NCBI RefSeq assembly: GCF_964340395.1
Contig: NC_135568.1
Coordinates: 20,483,581-20,547,580, forward strand
Direction: 5' to 3'
DNA length: 64,000 nt
Origin: Glandiceps talaboti
Lineage: Eukaryota; Hemichordata; Enteropneusta; Spengelidae
The notes beneath the pieces are model-generated. The model was given only the letters and a program-made list of their open reading frames with translations. It was not told the origin of the DNA and ran no database searches. Both the position numbers and the translations under genes were made by a program. The number at the start of each line of letters is the position of its first letter. Within the stretch, counting starts at the first letter, position 1. Shown in pieces: positions 11,201 to 20,875 of the stretch.

Positions 11201-14200
11201 ATTTATATACACAACCACCCTTGCACCCTTGGTGTATGCGATCCATTGCTATGAAGTGCTGATAGATAGAACTTCTGTCAGTGTAACGTCTGTAGCCTCT
11301 GTTCGTATGATCGTGGCGTTGACTATCATAAAATTTCAATGATATTTTCAGTGGCCAATAAAGTAGGAAGTGTGCCATATGTTGAAAGAAGAAGAGTTGC
11401 CCTACGATTATCCATTTGTGAGCATTGTTCTAATTTACAACACAGTATTTGTAAAATACAAACTACCTGGAAGTATATAAACTACGAGTTTATTTTGTCT
11501 CGATTTTGTATCATACAGTAATTGTTTGTATCGCATTTCTTTTGAAAATGGTTTCAAATTCAATTCTGAATACAAGTTACGAAATTCGCATTGTTTGAAT
11601 ATGTAACAATAAAATGTTCACAGTGTAGCAAAAACTTCAACTAAGTAAAGAAGTTCGGTATGGTATTGGGTATTTTTACTCGTGATTGCCTGTACTGATC
11701 TTTCTTCAACTGTAAAATTTAACAAATCAGATGACCATGAAATGCTAATAAATTGTTGTCTGACGTACTTCAATTTATTGGGGGTCACCCTATTTTTTTT
11801 CTTCTGTATTTCATTATCCGCCCGACCCAACGTTTCACCCCCTTCCCCCCCCCCCCCCCCCCGACATCAACAACACATAAAAAGAAAACATCAAGGAAAA
11901 GACACAACAAACTGTCATATCATATAGCATCGTGATAAAGATTATGTAAATTGACTCCTCAATCGGAATCTGAAATAATGGGATGCAATAGCTTTAGGTA
12001 TACAGTCGAGCCTCGTTAGAACGAACTCGCTTATAAGGAAAACCCGGTTAGAACGAACACAATTCAAAGGTACCGATCCCTTGCTATTGTTTCCTATATA
12101 AATAATGACATTTAGAACGAACGTACGTTTTACAAAAACCCGTTTACAACGAACACATTTTCCGCTAGAGAACAATGGTTTTCTAGACCTAGAGCGAAGA
12201 TTTGAACTTTGCCGACAGCAGAAAGACAGACCGTCGCACATTAGAAGTGTAAATTGAAGGCTGGCCTTTGTTTTTTGAAACAATAACACTACGTTGTCAA
12301 CGTGTAGAGGTGACAATGTACTGACAATGAGTTCTCAGGTCGGCCGCTATTTGTCGGCACCGTGGTACAGTGACAAAGCAATGAATTGTGATAAATGTTA
12401 ATTGTTTACACTGCAAGTGGTAAAATCATGGGTGGACGATCGCAATTTTTATTTTCTTTTAAGTGTGAAGTGGGGACGCCAAAATTCTGTATAAATGTGG
12501 ACAGGTTTTCATTCTAAACATCAGCAAGCCCTGTTGAAATGGTTTTCGAACGCACGGTGTATGAACATTCCGATCAGCGGTCCAATTCTCCAAGCAAAGG
12601 CTGAAGACTTAGCAAAGAAAATGAACCATCCTGACTTTAAGGCCAGCAACGGCTGGTTAGAACGTTTCAAGTCCCGCCATGGTATCACTTTCAAAGCGGT
12701 GTGCGGCGAAGCTGCATCTGTTAGTGAAGATATGGTAACGAGCTGGGTAAAGACAACTTTACCAAAGTTAATTGATGGTTACGCCCCGAAAGATATTTTT
12801 AACGCTGACGAAACCGGGTTGTACTACAAACTGATGCCTGATAAGACCCTATCTTTCAAGAATGAAATCTGCTCCGGCGGCAAGAAAAGTAAAGATCGAA
12901 TAACTGTGATGGTATGCGCCAATACGGATGGGTCGGAAAAACTCACGCCTTTAGTAATCGGTAAATCTAAAAAGCCCAGATGCTTCAAGAATGTTACCTC
13001 CCTCCCCGTAGACTATCAAGCAAATCGAAAGGCTTGGATGGTCAGCGACTTATTCTCACAGTGGATTCATCAGGTAGATCAGAAATGCACCCGCCAAAGA
13101 AGGAAAGTTCTCATGTTCGTTGACAACTGTCCCGCCCACCCAGCCGTTAAAAATCTCAAGTCAACGATTTGTCTCCTCAGCTAAGGGCTTCGATAAACGA
13201 CATAAATGTTCATCCTTCCACTAAATTGAGGTATCATAGTATTGAATGACTAGTTGTAAAATACTATTACATTCGCGATTAGTGGTGGGAGAATGATTTT
13301 ATTCCGTATATTTTCCTAAGTTTTGTATCATTTTGATCGCAACTGTGTGACATGGAAAAGACAATGAAACAGTCATGAAATCAATAGAGTGTTGCGTTTG
13401 AGTAGACGTTATGGCGTTTGATCACATATAAGCTACATGTATTTTGTTTATTTCACCAAGCCATTGTCATTGCATGTTCTTGGACAGCGTATCAAACTAA
13501 GTCAAAGGTCACAATCTTTTGTCACACGATGTATTTCTTACGAAGAGTTCATAGCAGTTTTGTAGTCTGAAAATCATTATGACCATTACAAAGATGTCTT
13601 TGACTAAATTTCACGTCATTTCTGTCATCATCTCGAAAAATGTAGCCGGAGAAATGACAAGAGTAGGCGGGTATTTTCTCCGGCGTCCGGCATATAATGA
13701 AACCCCTGTATTCCTCTGAGAAAATTTTCATTTCAATTTACATTATGTGTAACTAACTGTACCGTTACCGACTTTAATATGTATTAATAAATTGTACATT
13801 TTGTTGATGTATTTTTCTCCAACTGAATGCGTCTATATGTGATTCCTGTGTGTCTCGTGTGACGTTTGTTTCAAAATCAAGTGGGAGTAATGAGTACGTA
13901 CTCTCAGTACAATGTCGGCCATATTGACTGGCACTCCAAGTGTCACTACGGTTATAACGAAATACGGATATAACGAACAAAATTGCCCAGTCCGAAGTTA
14001 TTCGTTGTAATGAGGTTTTACCTGTATATAGACTTGAAGTACTCTGAGGAGACACTAGTTGAAGACGTGTCAGATTGGAGCACGATGTCCGTGCCGTGGT
14101 AAATATGGAGGCACTTTTCTGTTTTTGTTTCAGGTAGAACGTCTACCATTTGCACATTTGAATATTATCTACGCCTCACTATCACACATTTTATACATGA

Positions 14201-17163
14201 ATTTTATTGCTATATAATATGCTAGCTGCAGTCGAGGGAAGGTAAAAAGGGTGTCCAAAACATCTATTGCTTGAGTGGAGTGTCGGTCGGAGTTGGTACA
14301 ATAACTCGACTTCCGTAGCACTCTCTCGCTACCAGTACCACTGTAACAGCTAGCTGCTAAACAAAAGGCAATAGACTAGTGAGCATGATAATGTATCGAG
14401 TGTTGAGGTCGTCAACGACGTCATTTACGAATGTTAAAAAAACGTGCGGTTTCAAGCTTTAACAAAGAAAGGAAAGGAAAAAGTACTTGATTATGACCAT
14501 CAAAATGCATTTACGAAGACAAGTTTCCGCTGTAGTTTACGTGTGTTGAATGTTGAGTGACCTTACACTGAACTGTATGCAAATCATACGATATATAGAG
14601 AATTGCCCCATTAAATGACGTCACATCATGAATAAGTAATAGCAAGGGAGATGCGGCAAGGGACAACAGTCGCTTGGGCCTTCGGCCCTCGATATCAGTT
14701 TGCGATTAGACTAGTGTTGCGCCGGATCGGAGTTTAGATAAAATGTAGGATAGAAAGGCGCGAGCGACGGTCGACAGTCTAGGTGAAAGTATTGTGTGTG
14801 TGTGTCTGTCTGTCTGTGTCATCGTTTTCTCCATAACGGCTTGCTCAATTCAAACGAAATTTTGAAGACTATTCCATAGGGTACTGGCAAGACCTGATCA
14901 GGTTTTGGTAAAAATGCATGAATATTGATGAGCAATTTATGTAATTAATGGTTATCGGGAATTAGGCTATATCTCAAGAATGCACTCTTCAAATTCATTA
15001 TAAATTGGTACATACATTTGCGATACCAAAGCGCACATGTCCTGAAAATATTACTAATGTAGCTTTTAGTTTTAATAAGTTATCAGCATATTTTCAGTAG
15101 GTCACAAAAAAGAAAAAAATAGTTTTGGGTCAGGAAATGTTGTCTAAAGTGGTGTGACTTTATCACCATTTTCTAAAAAACGACTAACTCAACTCAAACG
15201 AAAGTTATTGCATGTGTTCTGTATGTAGGGTAGTGACAAGAACTGATTAGGTTTTGGTAAACATCCCATGAATATTAACAAGCAGTTTACATAATTAATG
15301 GTTTTTAGTCCCCACCGGACGAAGTCCGGGACAGGGACTTATGGATTGGGTTCCGTCTGTCCGTCCGTCCGTCCATCCATCCGTCCGTCCGCAGCCATTT
15401 CTTGGAGATGCCTGGACCGATTTTTTTCAAACTTGGTACAGGGGCAACATACAATGGCATACATGTACATATGCACGTCAATTTGTTTCATGATACGATC
15501 CAATATGGCCGCCTAGCAGCCATTTTGTTTGCAAATTTTCCCTGTCTAAAGCCATAACTCAGACATGCTTGAACAGATCTCATTCAAAGTTGGTATTAGG
15601 ACAGTGTTCTATGACATACATGTGCATATTCATTGTTGTCATGATATGATCAAATATGGCCGCCTAGCAGCCATTTTGTTTGGGAATTTTCCATGTCCAA
15701 AGCCATAACTCAGACATGCTTGAACAGATCTCATTCAAAGTTGGTAGTTGGACAGTGTTCTATGACATACATGTGGATATCCATTTTCATCGTGATACAA
15801 TCCAATATGGCTGCCTGGCAGCCATTTTGTTTGCGAATTTTCCATGTCCAAAGCCATAAGTCAGACATGCTTGAACAGATCTCATTCAAAGTTGGTATTA
15901 GGGCAGTGTTCTATGACATACATGTGCATATTCATTGTTGTCATGATACGATCCAATATGGCCGCCTAGCAGCCATTTTGTTTGGGAATTTTCCATGTCC
16001 AAAGCCATAACTCAGACATGCTTGAACAGATCTCATTCAAAGTTGGTATTAGGACAGTGTTCTATGACATACATGTGCATATTCATTGTTGTTGTGATAC
16101 GATCCAATATGGCCACCTGGCAGCCATTTTGTTTGCGATTTTTCTATGTCCAAAGCCATAACTCAGACATGCTTGAACAGATCTCATTCAAAGTTGGTAT
16201 TAGGACAGTGTTCTATGACATATCCATTTTTGTCATGATACGATCCCCCATACCCGACCCATCCTTTATTGTTGTAGGCATGTTCCATGTCCAACAAGCA
16301 GACACAACATATCTAAGTCTGCTTTATTTAGGTTCACAAGTGTTGTTGCGTGATCAGAGTAGCGATAATTCCTTAAAACCCAATCATAGCGGGGACTATG
16401 TCAATCTCAATGACTTGTTCTAGAATATAATCATACAACATTTGGTCAATCTTCCATATCATACTCTGGCGTTAAAACCTGGAATAATATGCCTGTTGTG
16501 ATGTGGTCTATTGGCTCAAGCACGAATTTTAAAAAGAAAATGAAAGAGTTGTTATTCTCAGAATATGTATAACTATAATGTCATGTACAACTTTATATTT
16601 CTTTCGTGAACTGACTGTGGTGATTGTATGTGTATCAATTTTACAGTTCCACCGTTGATTGTTGTACCTTGTCATTTTGTTATGTTTTTTATTTGTTATA
16701 GTTTCTATGGCAATCTTGAACATCGAATATATACACCTACAAGTATGAGTGTGCTTGTTAGTCACTAAGGGGATACAAGCTTGACTAGCTTTGCTATTTA
16801 TTCTGTATGTGTATCTTTTTAAGATTATTTTTTATAGGCTATATTGGTAAATAAACTTATTACCCTCAGAATCAAACAAGACACTCACACATAACAAATT
16901 TGTCAGATTTGTTACACAATTTGTATTTACAGTTTGTGTATTAATTGTTGAAATCCCAGTTTATTAAACTGATGATTTCATTGACAATGGATTTTTTTTT
17001 TCTCCTTTACAGAAATGAAGTATGGAGATATCAAGCTACTGTTCGTGGTGTTTCTGTCTGGCGAATGTTGTTTCGAGGTTTCCAGTGGGGTACTTTGTTA
17101 TTTGTAGCTGCTGTTGGTGCAGAAAAGATGTTTGGAAAGAAGAATGATGGTGGACATCATTGA
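8175..17163 (+). CDS. NDUFB3: NADH dehydrogenase 1 beta subcomplex subunit 3 (complex I B12), two exons
   Basis: Join 8175-8293 and 17013-17163, giving 89 residues. The intron is phase 2 (exon 1 ends TTGAG before GTAGGC; exon 2 follows TTTACAG), creating the Arg of DPWLRNEVWRY, which matches the conserved DPWGRNEAWRY of vertebrate NDUFB3. The protein has an N-terminal soluble part (PDWKKWRV, LAKKGLKDPW), one membrane segment (about residues 63-82, GFQWGTLLFVAAVGAE) and a basic, His-ending tail (KKNDGGHH). It is an accessory subunit of the membrane arm of respiratory complex I in the inner mitochondrial membrane. The start has G at -3 and G at +4. Length is close to the family's usual 85-100 residues and no defects are seen. 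The intron is unusually full of mobile DNA. Confidence 0.95.
8294..8764. other. Start of NDUFB3 intron 1, no element recognised
   Basis: AT-rich intronic DNA without recognisable coding or repeats. Confidence 0.5.
8765..8991. mobile_element. Foldback MITE: 113-bp near-perfect inverted arms, 9-bp target duplication
   Basis: The left arm (8765-8877) and right arm (8880-8991) are inverted copies around a two-base centre. They differ by about one substitution and one base in a T/A run. Perfect 9-bp direct repeats CTAATAATG flank the element (8756-8764 and 8992-9000). No coding. The long arms and 9-bp duplication fit a Mutator-like foldback element. High arm identity implies a young insertion. 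Confidence 0.9.
9001..9960. other. NDUFB3 intron, no gene recognised
   Basis: AT-rich DNA. Short frames show no family motifs. Confidence 0.5.
9961..10110 (+). repeat. Left copy of a 130-150 bp inverted repeat pair
   Basis: Matches the reverse complement of 14653-14779 along its length: GTCGACAG, GCTCGCGCC, AACTCCGATCCGGCGCAACA, GATATCGAGGGCCGAAGGCC, AAGCGACTGTTGTCCCTTGC. It has an internal duplication of about 22 bp (GAGGGC-GAAGGC) that the right copy lacks. It may be one terminal repeat of a 4.8-kb element or one of two independently inserted repeats. Confidence 0.8.
10238..10489 (+). pseudogene. RecQ-type DNA helicase fragment
   Basis: The frame reads LEKLGYSHLKDFQRRII, DAYVSGKDVFISVLTGSGK and, after about 30 unrelated residues, IILVVSPLIQ. 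These correspond to the start of a RecQ helicase core: the Q-motif-like LxxFQ, Walker A, and the VVSPL motif Ia. The residue after the Walker A Lys is Phe instead of Ser/Thr, the DEAH box and all later motifs are missing, and a small palindrome (about 10388-10425) lies in the middle. It is a dead scrap. Whether it came from a host gene or a mobile element that carried it is unknown. Confidence 0.65.
10490..12002. other. NDUFB3 intron, no gene recognised
   Basis: Unassigned DNA with a poly-C run at about 11847-11863. No convincing frame, RNA gene or repeat partner was seen. Confidence 0.5.
12003..14024 (+). mobile_element. Tigger/pogo DNA transposon, internally deleted
   Basis: Ends are inverted: CAGTCGAGCCTCGTTAGAAC at the left and the complement of CAGGTAAAACCTCATTACAA at the right, sharing CCTC-TTA-AACGAA. 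TA dinucleotides flank both ends (12001-12002 and 14025-14026), the pogo/Tigger target duplication. Further ACGAAC-type subterminal repeats lie at both ends. The 2,022-bp copy holds only the middle of the transposase, so it cannot move itself. Confidence 0.88.
12495..13184 (+). pseudogene. Tigger/pogo transposase, partial
   Basis: A 229-residue frame. Residues 9-70 are the CENP-B-type second DNA-binding domain (ALLKWFSNAR, SNGWLERFKSRHGI). Then comes the DDE integrase fold with the first catalytic Asp at residue 105 (FNADETGLYYK) and the second at 210 (VDNCPAH). The family is normally 450-550 residues. Here the N-terminal psq-type helix-turn-helix and everything after the second Asp, including the third catalytic Asp, are missing. 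The start codon is simply the first Met in the surviving frame. Confidence 0.88.
14025..14652. other. NDUFB3 intron between Tigger and right inverted repeat
   Basis: No coding or RNA gene recognised. Confidence 0.5.
14653..14779 (-). repeat. Right copy of the inverted repeat pair
   Basis: Reverse complement of 9961-10110 apart from a missing internal duplication and scattered changes, ending in GGTCGACAGT. Confidence 0.8.
14800..15303 (+). repeat. Two copies of a dispersed repeat of about 140 bp
   Basis: Copies at about 14818-14965 and 15166-15303 share the order: a CCAT-TTCT start, AACTCAAACGAAA-type core, AGGGTA-TGACAAGA, TGATTAGGTTTTGGTAAA, CATGAATATTAA, and an end in AATTAATGG. A third copy sits at 50636-50770. 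(GT)n and (TCTG)n runs precede the first. No tRNA-type promoter boxes were seen, so the class is open. Confidence 0.75.
15305..16250 (+). repeat. 151-bp tandem repeat, about 5.5 copies
   Basis: The landmark AGACATGCTTGAACAGATCT recurs every 151 bp (15561, 15712, 15863, 16014, 16165). Each unit holds AATATGGCCGCCT, GCAGCCATTTTGTTTG and ATGACATACATGTGCATAT. The array begins with a distinct head, GTCCCCACCGGACGAAGTCC, that can form a short hairpin, and a (GTCC)n run. Because 151 is not a multiple of three, the open frames here rotate between units and are not genes. Confidence 0.9.
16251..17012. other. 3' part of NDUFB3 intron
   Basis: No element recognised. It ends in a T-rich tract and TTTACAG acceptor for exon 2. 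Confidence 0.55.
17013..17163 (+). CDS. NDUFB3: NDUFB3 exon 2
   Basis: Codes the last base of Arg40 to His89 and the TGA stop, including the membrane segment. Confidence 0.95.
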
Positions 17164-18081
17164 TACACATAGTACTAGACACTTGAACTGAACTGAACTG
17201 AACTGAAATACATGTATGGTAGTGTGTGTGTTTGTTTGTAAATCAGTGATACTATGTACAGAGTCATGCTAAACTCTTCTTCCTAGCTGTTATTGGATAT
17301 TTTCACCTGTCTATCTTGGCATTATTTTTATTAAAAGATAGACCAAATACATTGATATACTTTCCACACAAATTTGCCTTATTAGATTTACAATCATCAG
17401 AAACATCTGTAAAAAAATGTATTGTAGTATGCAGATTTTGTTAGACCAGAACTACTAATGTGCAAATTCTGTCATGAACTGGTGTCAGATTGCATACAGG
17501 AGGTATTATACAAATATGACAGTTCAGTTGTTTTAAAATCACCATGCTTTCTTTACGTTATGTGATGAATAAACTTGTTAAAATTAATGGATGTGTGATT
17601 TGTTGGCTAACTTTCAACGGTTTTTGATTTCAAGTGTGTTTGCATCACTGATATAAGGACTGTACAGCATAGAGCTGGTACTAGTAAACCATATCACCAA
17701 ACTACATAGTACATGTAACGACTGTTTTGGTCAAAGTTTGTATGTGTGTCTGTACATTAACAAACTTAGAATTATTTTAGCATTGCTGTTATAACTTTAC
17801 AAATAACCATTTAATTTTGTTTCTATAGATTTACCATTTGTAGCAGATATGAAATTAAGTGACACCCTTTGAATATTGGCTTTTTATGATGAAAGCATGT
17901 TAATAAATAAGTGTTGATTATATGATTTTGTATTATTTCTGACATTTATCTATCAAGTTGTACAGTGTAGATGTAAATGTTAGATCTTGTATAACATGTC
18001 TACAATTCTTTTCACGATCAAAACAGTTTTTGAAGCCAGTCCCAACTTTTTATTCACATATTCACATTCTAAAATGATCAT
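17164..18081 (+). other. NDUFB3 3' UTR and flank
   Basis: Just after the stop is a short GAACT tandem (about 17183-17206). AATAAA at 17568-17573 is the best polyadenylation signal, giving a 3' UTR of about 420 bases. Downstream DNA up to the satellite shows nothing recognisable. Confidence 0.55.
17568..17573 (+). promoter_or_regulatory. Likely NDUFB3 polyadenylation signal
   Basis: Canonical AATAAA 405 bp after the stop codon, followed by T/GT-rich sequence (GTGTGATTTGTTGG). Confidence 0.5.
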
Positions 18082-18922
18082 GAGTGATACAGTGGACATC
18101 CATTGATTGATAGAGTGGACATCCATTGAGTGATACAGTGGGGATACATTGAGTGATACAGTGGACATCCATTGCTTAATACAGTGGGGGTACATTGAGT
18201 GATACAGTGGACATCCATTGCTTAATACAGTGGGGGTACATTGATTGATACAGTGGACATCCATTGCTTAATACAGTGGGGGTACATTGAGTGATACAGT
18301 GGACATCCATTGATTGATAGAGTGGGGATACACTGAGTGATACAGTGGACATCCTTTGAGTGATATAGTGGACATCCATTGATTGATACAGTGGACATCC
18401 ATTGAGTGATACAGTGGACATCCATTGAGTGATACAGTGGACATCCATTGATTAATACAGTGGACATCCATTGAGTGATACAGTGGACATCCATTGATTA
18501 ATACAGTGGACATCCATTGAGTGATACAGTGGACATCCATTGATTAATACAGTGGACATCCGTTGAGTGATACAGTGGACATCCATTGATTAATACAGTG
18601 GACATCCATTGAGTGATACAGTGGACATCCATTGATTAATACAGTGGACATCCATTGAGTGATACAGTGGACATCCATTGATTAATACAGTGGACATCCA
18701 TTGAGTGATACAGTGGACATCCATTGATTAATACAGTGGACATCCATTCAGTGATACAGTGGACATCCATTGAGTGATACAGTGGGGATACATTGAGTGA
18801 TACAGTGGACATCCATTGATTGATACAGTGGGGATACATTGAGTGATATAGTGGACATCCTCTGAGTGATACAGTGGACATACATTGAGTGATACAGTGG
18901 ACATACATTCAGTGATACATGT
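18082..18922. repeat. 23-bp satellite, left block
   Basis: Units of 23 bp, GTGATACAGTGGACATCCAT plus TGA, with variants GGGGATACAT and TTAATACAG. At 18430-18740 two variants alternate to give a 46-bp dimer. Interrupted on the right by a LINE; the same satellite resumes at 20876. Overlapping frames in all registers are by-products of the repeat. Confidence 0.95.
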
Positions 18923-19380
18923 ATATTTTGCGGTTGTTGTTTTTTTTATGAATCTTTGGGTTCAAGGATGAATCAACCAAAACTGCTTCGTGATCACTAA
19001 ATCCTGGTATAACACTGATCTCATTTATCAGTGAGTTATTAGAGGTGAAAAATAGGTGAAGTACATTTGCAGTAGTTCTGGTAATACGTGTTGGTTCTAG
19101 TTGAATTTGATCTAGGTTATATTTATGACATATATCAAGCTTGAGGTCTGACTGGCGTGGTCTTCTTGCACCTGTCATAACCTGGTGATTTTCCCAGTCC
19201 CAGTTTACATCTGGTAAGTTGAAGTCTCCACATAGCCATATAGTATGATTTTTATGTTTCCGTTGTATTTGACATAGGACTGAATCTAGGTTTTCAAATG
19301 AGCCACTTCCTTTCTCATTCGGCGATCCATAAAATGCAACGACGTGAATCAATTTCTGACCTTTGATCTTTATTTGAACA

Positions 19381-19545
19381 ACTATTGTATTACAACATGA
19401 CGATAGGTTCTCCACTATTGTATTACAACATGACGATAGGTTCTCCACTAGTGTATTACAACTTGACGATAGGTTCTCCACTATTACAACATGACGATAG
19501 GTTCTCCACTATTACAACTTGACGATAGGTTCTCCACTAGTGTAG
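19381..19545 (-). repeat. 33-bp minisatellite inside the LINE endonuclease
   Basis: About five copies of a 33-bp (two of 27-bp) unit containing ATGACGATAGGTTCTCCACT. On the minus strand it adds repeated VENLSSCCNTI (11 residues) in frame to the endonuclease. A local expansion after insertion is likely. Confidence 0.85.
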
Positions 19546-20131
19546 CTGGGATTGTTTAATATAAATACATGTATTCCTAGACCATTGGTGTTGATAAATG
19601 GTCTGTATCCTGGAGGAAAAAGCTCACTGTAATGACCTTTAAAGTAACTGGTAAGTTTGGATTCCGTACCAACTATAATGTCTGGTTCCAGGGCATGAGT
19701 GGAATGAAGTAGTTGGTGCTTTTTACTTTGAACACCTTGAAAGTTAGCTGACAATATATGTAGTGTGGAGCGCTTGGTGTTGTTTTTACGTCGAGCAGAT
19801 CGAGTGGAGTGGTGATGGAGTAGCTTTTGGTATCGGGCTTTTGCTGATCGAGTCAGGACTGGAACAACATTGAGTATTATCAAGACTTGAAACACTATGT
19901 ACATGTATTAATGGACCAATTAGAAAATAGTAATGTACTAAAGTTAGGTAATCCGCATATACAACAATACCAGGAGGTGTTGCCTGTTATACCTTCAAAT
20001 ACACAGCTGGGCATCAAGTTCTCATACAGTCTTGGTGGTACAGACGTGGCATTGATCGCATCAAACACCTGCTGTATTCATATGTTACGTTGCTTTCACA
20101 AATTCCGCATGGGTGTTTTACTTTACGAGCT

Positions 20132-20737
20132 TTAGTGTCTTGCTGATAGACGTTCGGGCTTTCTTTCGATACTATAAGCGAACGAAGTTCGCAGTGAGGG
20201 CTTGCCTTGGATGTTCCATCCTCGATAGCGATGTTCGGTCGTGTGTCGTATTCTATCGGAAGAACATCCGAGGTCTAGCAGATAGACTATAGTGTAAGGC
20301 CCTGGGTTCAGTTCTAAATCCCAAGAATTTATAAGCATGAATAAATAGTTTTCTTTTCGTTTCATAACTGTCTTGGAAACATTCAATCTTGGCTTTATGT
20401 TTAGATACGAGAATATTATACTTGTATTAGTGTAACGAGATTGATGAGTCGCTGATCCACTTGTTGAAAATAAACCATGCTCTGGCCTGACCAAAACGGA
20501 CTCTTCTTTATGAAGAGGTGATGTAACAGTAATCCTGATAAATAAAGTTATGAGGCAAAATAGTAATACTTGCAGAGAGCTACCAATGTTTGTTGACTGG
20601 AAGACTGTCATCACTATATAATGTCGACGATTAACAATGCATGAATGCCATTGAACTTGCCGATGCTGAGTTGATGTACGTTGATTACAAGTTTGAGAAA
20701 CTGTAAAATACCTAGCGGGACGGGTCCTTCCTAGCAA
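20132..20737 (-). CDS. LINE N-terminal ORF with a 2A-like peptide
   Basis: A 201-residue frame with a hydrophobic segment (LLFCLITLFIRITV) and, at plus coordinates about 20297-20323, DLELNPGP preceded by LFMLINSW. This fits the 2A consensus D-x-E-x-N-P-G-P closely. Such peptides are known at the N-terminus of CR1/L2-grade LINEs in marine animals. There they cause ribosome skipping, so the upstream part may act as a signal peptide or separate product. The downstream part continues in this frame for about 60 residues without recognisable domains. The element as a whole is dead. Confidence 0.7.
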   Translation of the reverse strand: MLGRTRPARYFTVSQTCNQRTSTQHRQVQWHSCIVNRRHYIVMTVFQSTNIGSSLQVLLFCLITLFIRITVTSPLHKEESVLVRPEHGLFSTSGSATHQSRYTNTSIIFSYLNIKPRLNVSKTVMKRKENYLFMLINSWDLELNPGPYTIVYLLDLGCSSDRIRHTTEHRYRGWNIQGKPSLRTSFAYSIERKPERLSARH

Positions 20738-20875
20738 TAAGATAATTTCTTGCCGTTTTATAGAAAAGATTGTTCAAGAGATATAAGTCCGGATAATGTA
20801 GTAGCAGGGTTTTCGGAGAAGACTGGTGACCCCGAATTTCGTGCACGTCTGACTTGTAGTCTTAACCCTTGACCC

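Larger units (their letters stand above)
18923..20875 (-). mobile_element. CR1-type LINE lacking its reverse transcriptase half
   Basis: On the minus strand it carries an N-terminal ORF (20132-20737), then an AP-like endonuclease in pieces (19512-19904 and 18923-19481) with LSANFQGVQSKKHQLL, DIIVGTESKL, WLCGDFNLPDVNWDW and SDHEAVLV. The match to the 4.4-kb LINE runs up to the residues KIYMYH and stops exactly where the 23-bp satellite begins, so the reverse transcriptase is absent. LINEs normally lose the 5' end, so loss of the 3' half points to a later deletion or exchange with the satellite. Frame changes between the endonuclease pieces make it inactive. Confidence 0.85.

Noticed and set aside
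15298-16423. Frames of 70-140 residues in the 151-bp repeat
   Set aside because: The repeat length is not a multiple of three and similar residues appear in different frames of successive units.
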